This document shows, in pieces, positions 59,560 to 64,000 of a DNA stretch of 64,000 nucleotides. The stretch is taken from NCBI GenBank assembly GCA_013397115.1, contig VWZW01004701.1, positions 248,001 to 312,000 on the forward strand, in the 5' to 3' direction. This DNA is from Edolisoma coerulescens (lineage: Eukaryota > Chordata > Aves > Passeriformes > Campephagidae). The translations under genes were made by a program, and so were the position numbers. Positions within the stretch are counted from its first letter, which is position 1. Each line of letters starts with the position of its first letter. The notes under the pieces are model-generated. The model searched no databases. It saw nothing but the letters and a program-made list of their open reading frames with translations, and was not told the origin of the DNA.

Positions 59560-62500
59560 AGAAAAGCTATGTGGTTATTTAATTTTCAGGCAGATTTTAC
59601 TAGCATGGAAACAAAGATACTTCAATCACGCTTTTGTGTCCCAAGCTCGCCAAGTGCTTCTCTGAGTGCTAATTAAATTCCACAACCTTCTCAAACAGCA
59701 GGTCAATCCAATCCGACATTGCTGTAGCTTTGTTTCCTATGGAAATGCTGCAAAGCTGCCCTTGCTGGCTGGCTCGGTGTGCATCTGCATGTCCTCCCCC
59801 AGCATGTGCTGGATCCACTGGCCCACTTAAAGATGATTTGACAGAGGCAGAATCCCCAGAGAAAATGAATCTCTGAAATCATGTTTGTGGCCCTGACCAA
59901 CACCGTGACAAGGTGCTGAAGGGAGAGCTGCTTGTGGGAGTCCATTGGGCAATGCAGGCAGAAAAGGCCTCATCTATGGAAAAGCTTCAGCCAAAGCTTA
60001 TACTTTCTTGGACACTGAAGTAAGAGAGAGATATCCAGAGGAAGCTGGACTTGGACATTCTGACTCACAAAACAAATAATTTCTGGACCAGAGGAATATG
60101 GACTAGGTTAGCAGACGGCCTTTCACCAGCTCATGCAAACCATGCCCAGATCCAGGATCCCAGTCCAGAAGCCCTGACATTTCCTTGGGCAGAGAGATGC
60201 CTTGAACCTCATCCCCTGTGATGCTCACAGATACATTGACTACTTTGATGCTTGCACTGCTCCCCGCACCACTGGATCAACCCCAGGGAAAATGAGGAGC
60301 AATAAAATCAAGTCTTCACTGAGCCCCTTTCTGTGTCTGGACATCTTCTAGGAAGGTGATTTTGTCCCTAGGCCTTGAATTTTTAGCCTTTCCTTTTCAG
60401 AATGGAGATTGGTATAGGTCCTTAGAGTAAAAATTAACAAAATTGTTTCTCTCAAAGAGGACTTTTTATAAGATAGAATGAATATGGATCCAGAGAAAAA
60501 GGAAAGAAAAGTCACTCTGATTCCTGAAGCAATTTCATCCACACAGGTGGCCTTCTTCAGATCTTCCCAGGACTTCTTCTGGGGTTTTGGGAGTCTGTCT
60601 TCACACAGGAGGCCTGAGAGGACAGGACTCATCTGAGATAAGATAGGAGGCTTCACAACTGCCACCTTATTTCCATTAGCACCTGTTTTGCAAAGAGCCA
60701 ACTTCTCTTTCATTATGAAGATGAGGCAAAGAAAAAATGACTGGAACTCATTTTAATGGTAAATTTACTTTGGTATCAAGCTGATACTTAAGACAGATAT
60801 GAAGTTATTCTGTGGAAGTCAACTGAATATCAATTGATTCTTATATAATGAGGAAAAGGATTGAAATTTGGGGTTAATTGGGAGTATTATGAACAGTTAG
60901 AGAAAAATGGAAAAACTGAAAAGTGCAAAGATATAGTAGTACCTCTTCAATACAGTGTGCACTCAAGTGTAACTTTTTTGCCTGTCTGAAAGAAAAAACC
61001 TAATTTGAGAGGCAGTGGTGAGCATTTCTGTGATCCGGATTGTAACTGGGGGGAGAGATGGAGTGCGATGAGAAAAGGAAAGGAATGGGGTTTGCTTTAA
61101 TTCAAAGCATCTTGAGCTGTTAAAATTTTGGCCATGCCTAGAAAACAATAATGGAAGAAGCAGCCCTTGGTGATAAATATCTTGTTTCTTTAGAAATTTC
61201 TGTTCCAACAAGCCAGTTTCTGTCACTGTTATGTCTGACCCCTAACAGAATAAAAATAAAGGGGTTTGCCTCTTGCTCTGCTCACCATAACACGATGGGT
61301 AACTTCCCGTCCCCAGAAGCGGCTGTCACTGCTCATTTGTGCACAGATGGGGATCTCTGGGCAGACAAGGCCTTCCATCAGCTGGAACCCTCCAGTGGGA
61401 ACAGCCAAATCCATCCCAGCATTTCCCAGGATGCAGCAGAAGCAAACACAGCAACACCACTGTGCGCAGGATCATTAGCAGAGGAGAAGGGGGGCTGCAT
61501 TTCTCTGACTTCCAAGACAGTAATGCCAACAATAGAGGAAAAGGGATTATCTTTTTTCTTCCAAGGTTGGGAGTCCTGTTTCAGGTTTCATGCCATGCAG
61601 ACAGCAATAATAACCTGCTCTGAAAGCTGCTCGCCGCACAATGGCAAATTGCTCATGGGCAGTGATGGCAAAATTTAATCCCTGCTCTTAGAATGCAACC
61701 CACATAGGCACTCAAGACAACATAATAGCACTTTTGTAGCTCTCTGCTACAAACATCACTTTGAAAAGGATACAGCTGTGGAGGGGAGTCTCCACATGCG
61801 TCATTTTTGGCTGGCTACCAAGTCATCAGAGCTCAGACACACTGTGCTCCCTCACACAGCTCTGCCAGCTACTGCAAAGTCACGCTTGGGGAAGGCAGAG
61901 GAAATGGACGGAGCTGTGTGAGCAGGAAACGCAAGGATAAAATTAAGTTGCTGGCCGGATGATCAGGTTAGGAATTCATTTTCTGAAGAACTGGAATGAG
62001 GAAAACCGGGAGACAGCTCCAGTCTGGGATTTAATGTCAAATCCATAAGGCACTGTATGGACTCACTTAAGATTCTAAAGCTGCAGATGTGCCAAACATC
62101 AGCCATTCTTTCACTGAATGACCACGCATGGAAGAGGTCAGACAAGACCACAGACAGCACCAGCAATTCCTCCCTCCATCTTCTTTCCATTGTTCTCTTG
62201 AGCTGTCAGTCACACTGTTTCCAGCTGCCAAATAAATTAACTAAGTGACCAAAGGAGGCCAAAGCCCACCCAGTTTGCTCTCACCACTGCACTGGCTCTG
62301 CATAGCACCAGAAGTGCCCCATGTGCTGCTCAGCAGTCAGAGCTGTGAGGACACCACTCTCTGCAGAAGAGGGGCCAGCCTGGAGAGCAGCCTTGGGCGC
62401 TGAGACCACCATGGGCTACGCTCTGCCCACACACTGCTGCGCTGCCAGGGGATGCTACTGCTCCTTGGGAGCAGCCTGGGCCCCTCCACCCCTGCTCCTG

Positions 62501-63589
62501 CCCTCAAGCCCTGCTGGCAGCACTGTCAGAGCCAGCCTGGCTCCAGCAGGGATGGGCTGGAAGCACTGGCACATGTGCTGCTGGCACAGAAGTGCCTGTG
62601 AGAGGGACAGGGCTGCGGTTCTCCACTGGGGAGGTGGCAGGAGCAGCTGAGAGCAGTGCAGGATCCAGCTCACCCAACCAGGCTCAGAAGAGGCACTTCC
62701 ACTCTGGGAACACAGTTGTGCTGGAGGGCTGCAGTAGGCAAGGGAGGAAGAGCTCAGGTTCTTACAGTCAGCTGTGGACCAGAAGGAGCAAGAATCCCCT
62801 CCAGAGCTGACCAAGACAGCTTGTGCTTTGAATCTCTACCAACCTGCAGTCAGCTGCTTCTGAAAGCACCAAGAAGTATCAGCCAGAATTAGTTTATGCA
62901 TAACAAATCCAAGAAAACTATAAGCTTCTCATGGATCACTCTAAGAGAGATAACGTTGCTGTGTGTATCCTGTGATACCACTTGGGCCTCTGCATCTGAA
63001 TAATTGTAGAAAGAATTTCCTTAGAGTGGTCTGGTTCTCACTACAAACCTTTGGGGTGTGTTCTCCCTTCCTGGCACAAATAAAGATACAGGATGTTGAG
63101 TGAATTGCCTAGTAATTCTGTCACAAGCTGATCTCCTTTCTCCTTCCTCCCCACCTCACCGTATTACTGATGGGAACAAAGGAGTTGTTATCAATCAAGG
63201 CAAGCTACATTGTGATCTCAGCAACTGAAATCCATTTCAGATTGGAGGATAAAATGTGATTATATTTACACTTCCTTGACACAATTCAGGCAGCAAAATA
63301 ACAGCCTTCTACAGACATTTTTCTTCTTCATATTTAGATTTGTCAGTATTGTGGAGCTGTGTGAGAAGGGAGAGAATTATTATAGCAGCTGGGATTCAGT
63401 GATACGTTTTAGTTGCTTCACAAATGAAGATGTTCAGTTTATTGTGTTGTCTTCCCATCTTTTTCATCTCCAGGTTCCTTTAATACTGTCCAGAGCATCC
63501 TCCAGATTGATGGAATTGCATTTCAATCAATACAGCTCTATGTAGATCTGTTTTTGCTTTTGACATATCCCATAAATTATTTCTACTTA
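59560..63589. other. Intergenic DNA, no gene recognised
   Basis: There is a minus-strand frame at 60348-60713 (121 codons, with a true ATG and a protein-like first half including KPQKKSWEDLKKATC) and a plus-strand frame at 61151-61678 (175 codons). Neither has recognisable domains or clean splice boundaries. A GC-rich patch at 62330-62560 is CpG-poor. No repeats recognised. Confidence 0.5.
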
Positions 63590-63735
63590 TAACCTTAATT
63601 GTTCTGTATTCATCACAGGAGATGGAATTTCTAACTCATGCAGCTGTTTACAAATTAAATTTACAATTAATGAAGAAAGTAGGAGATTAGGCACTTCATA
63701 TTTCCCTGATCCAAATTTGAAAAGGATATAAGCAC
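63590..63735. promoter_or_regulatory. Possible conserved non-coding element
   Basis: CTTAATTGTTCTG, ACAAATTAAATTTACAATTA and an ATGAAGAAAGTAGG word give a short AT-rich, complex block with homeodomain cores. Weak evidence, texture only. Confidence 0.2.
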
Positions 63736-64000
63736 GTTTTATATGGTCAGACTATGTTTGGACCTTTTGATATGAAAGGTGTCAGCTCCAAAAAATCCCA
63801 GAAGTGCAAAAACTGGTTTGACCCACATAACCTGGGTCAACCTAAGGTTGAGCTTGATGTGCTGGTTGGAACAAACACTATTCCTCATGACAGAAGTCTA
63901 ATTTCCAGTAGACAACCATATGTTCTCTTCTCCTTCCAAAACCAGCAATGATATTGAGCCCATCCACGCTACCCACAGCACAAGGAAGCCTCCCTTTACA
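63736..64000. other. Intergenic DNA, no gene recognised
   Basis: Only a 65-codon frame lies here; nothing else is recognisable before the window ends. Confidence 0.6.

Overview
The window looks like a 64-kb piece of a bird genome that is almost entirely non-coding. The diagnosis rests on the repeats. There are seven or eight 3'-anchored CR1 LINE fragments, several ending in the ATTCTATGAT-type tail typical of avian CR1. There is one very old MIR-like SINE fossil. No L1, Alu or other mammal-type repeats were seen. Base composition alternates between AT-rich intergenic DNA and short GC-rich patches. No bacterial-style genes, operons, rRNA, tRNA or CRISPR arrays are visible. Nearly all open frames are short chance frames, many opening at non-ATG codons or lying across CR1 DNA, and I list none of those as genes.

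Layout. 1-14 kb: AT-rich intergenic DNA with two blocks that resemble conserved non-coding elements (3.2-3.5 and 10.8-11.1 kb) and two CR1 fragments. 14.2-15.0 kb: a long minus-strand open frame followed by an AATAAA signal, which could be a terminal exon or a retroelement remnant. 16.6-17.0 kb: the most enhancer-like AT-rich block. 22,580-22,844: an assembly gap. 25-34 kb: several further homeodomain-motif-rich blocks, an old minus-strand CR1 and a clearer plus-strand CR1. 36.4-37.0 kb: two CR1s placed head to head. 38.7-38.9 kb: the MIR-like fossil. 39.6-40.85 kb: a CR1 whose last 595 bp is repeated with one mismatch, the copies separated by a single N and followed by a 25-N gap; this is most likely an assembly duplication. 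41.2-41.65 kb: another strong conserved-element candidate. 45.2-45.7 kb: a region open on both strands. 52.7 kb: a CR1 3' stub. 55.5-59.5 kb: the best hint of a gene, namely a 207-bp minus-strand exon-like segment with good splice signals, about 3.5 kb downstream (minus sense) of a 240-bp CpG island.

How it may work together. The simplest reading is an intergenic or long-intron regulatory landscape, with several enhancer-like AT-rich blocks in a gene-poor interval. A minus-strand transcription unit may start at the CpG island near 59.3 kb. Its extent and identity cannot be settled from the sequence alone. I recognise no named protein-coding gene and found no convincing novel system; the most useful leads are the CpG island with its exon candidate, the enhancer-like blocks, and the assembly duplication.
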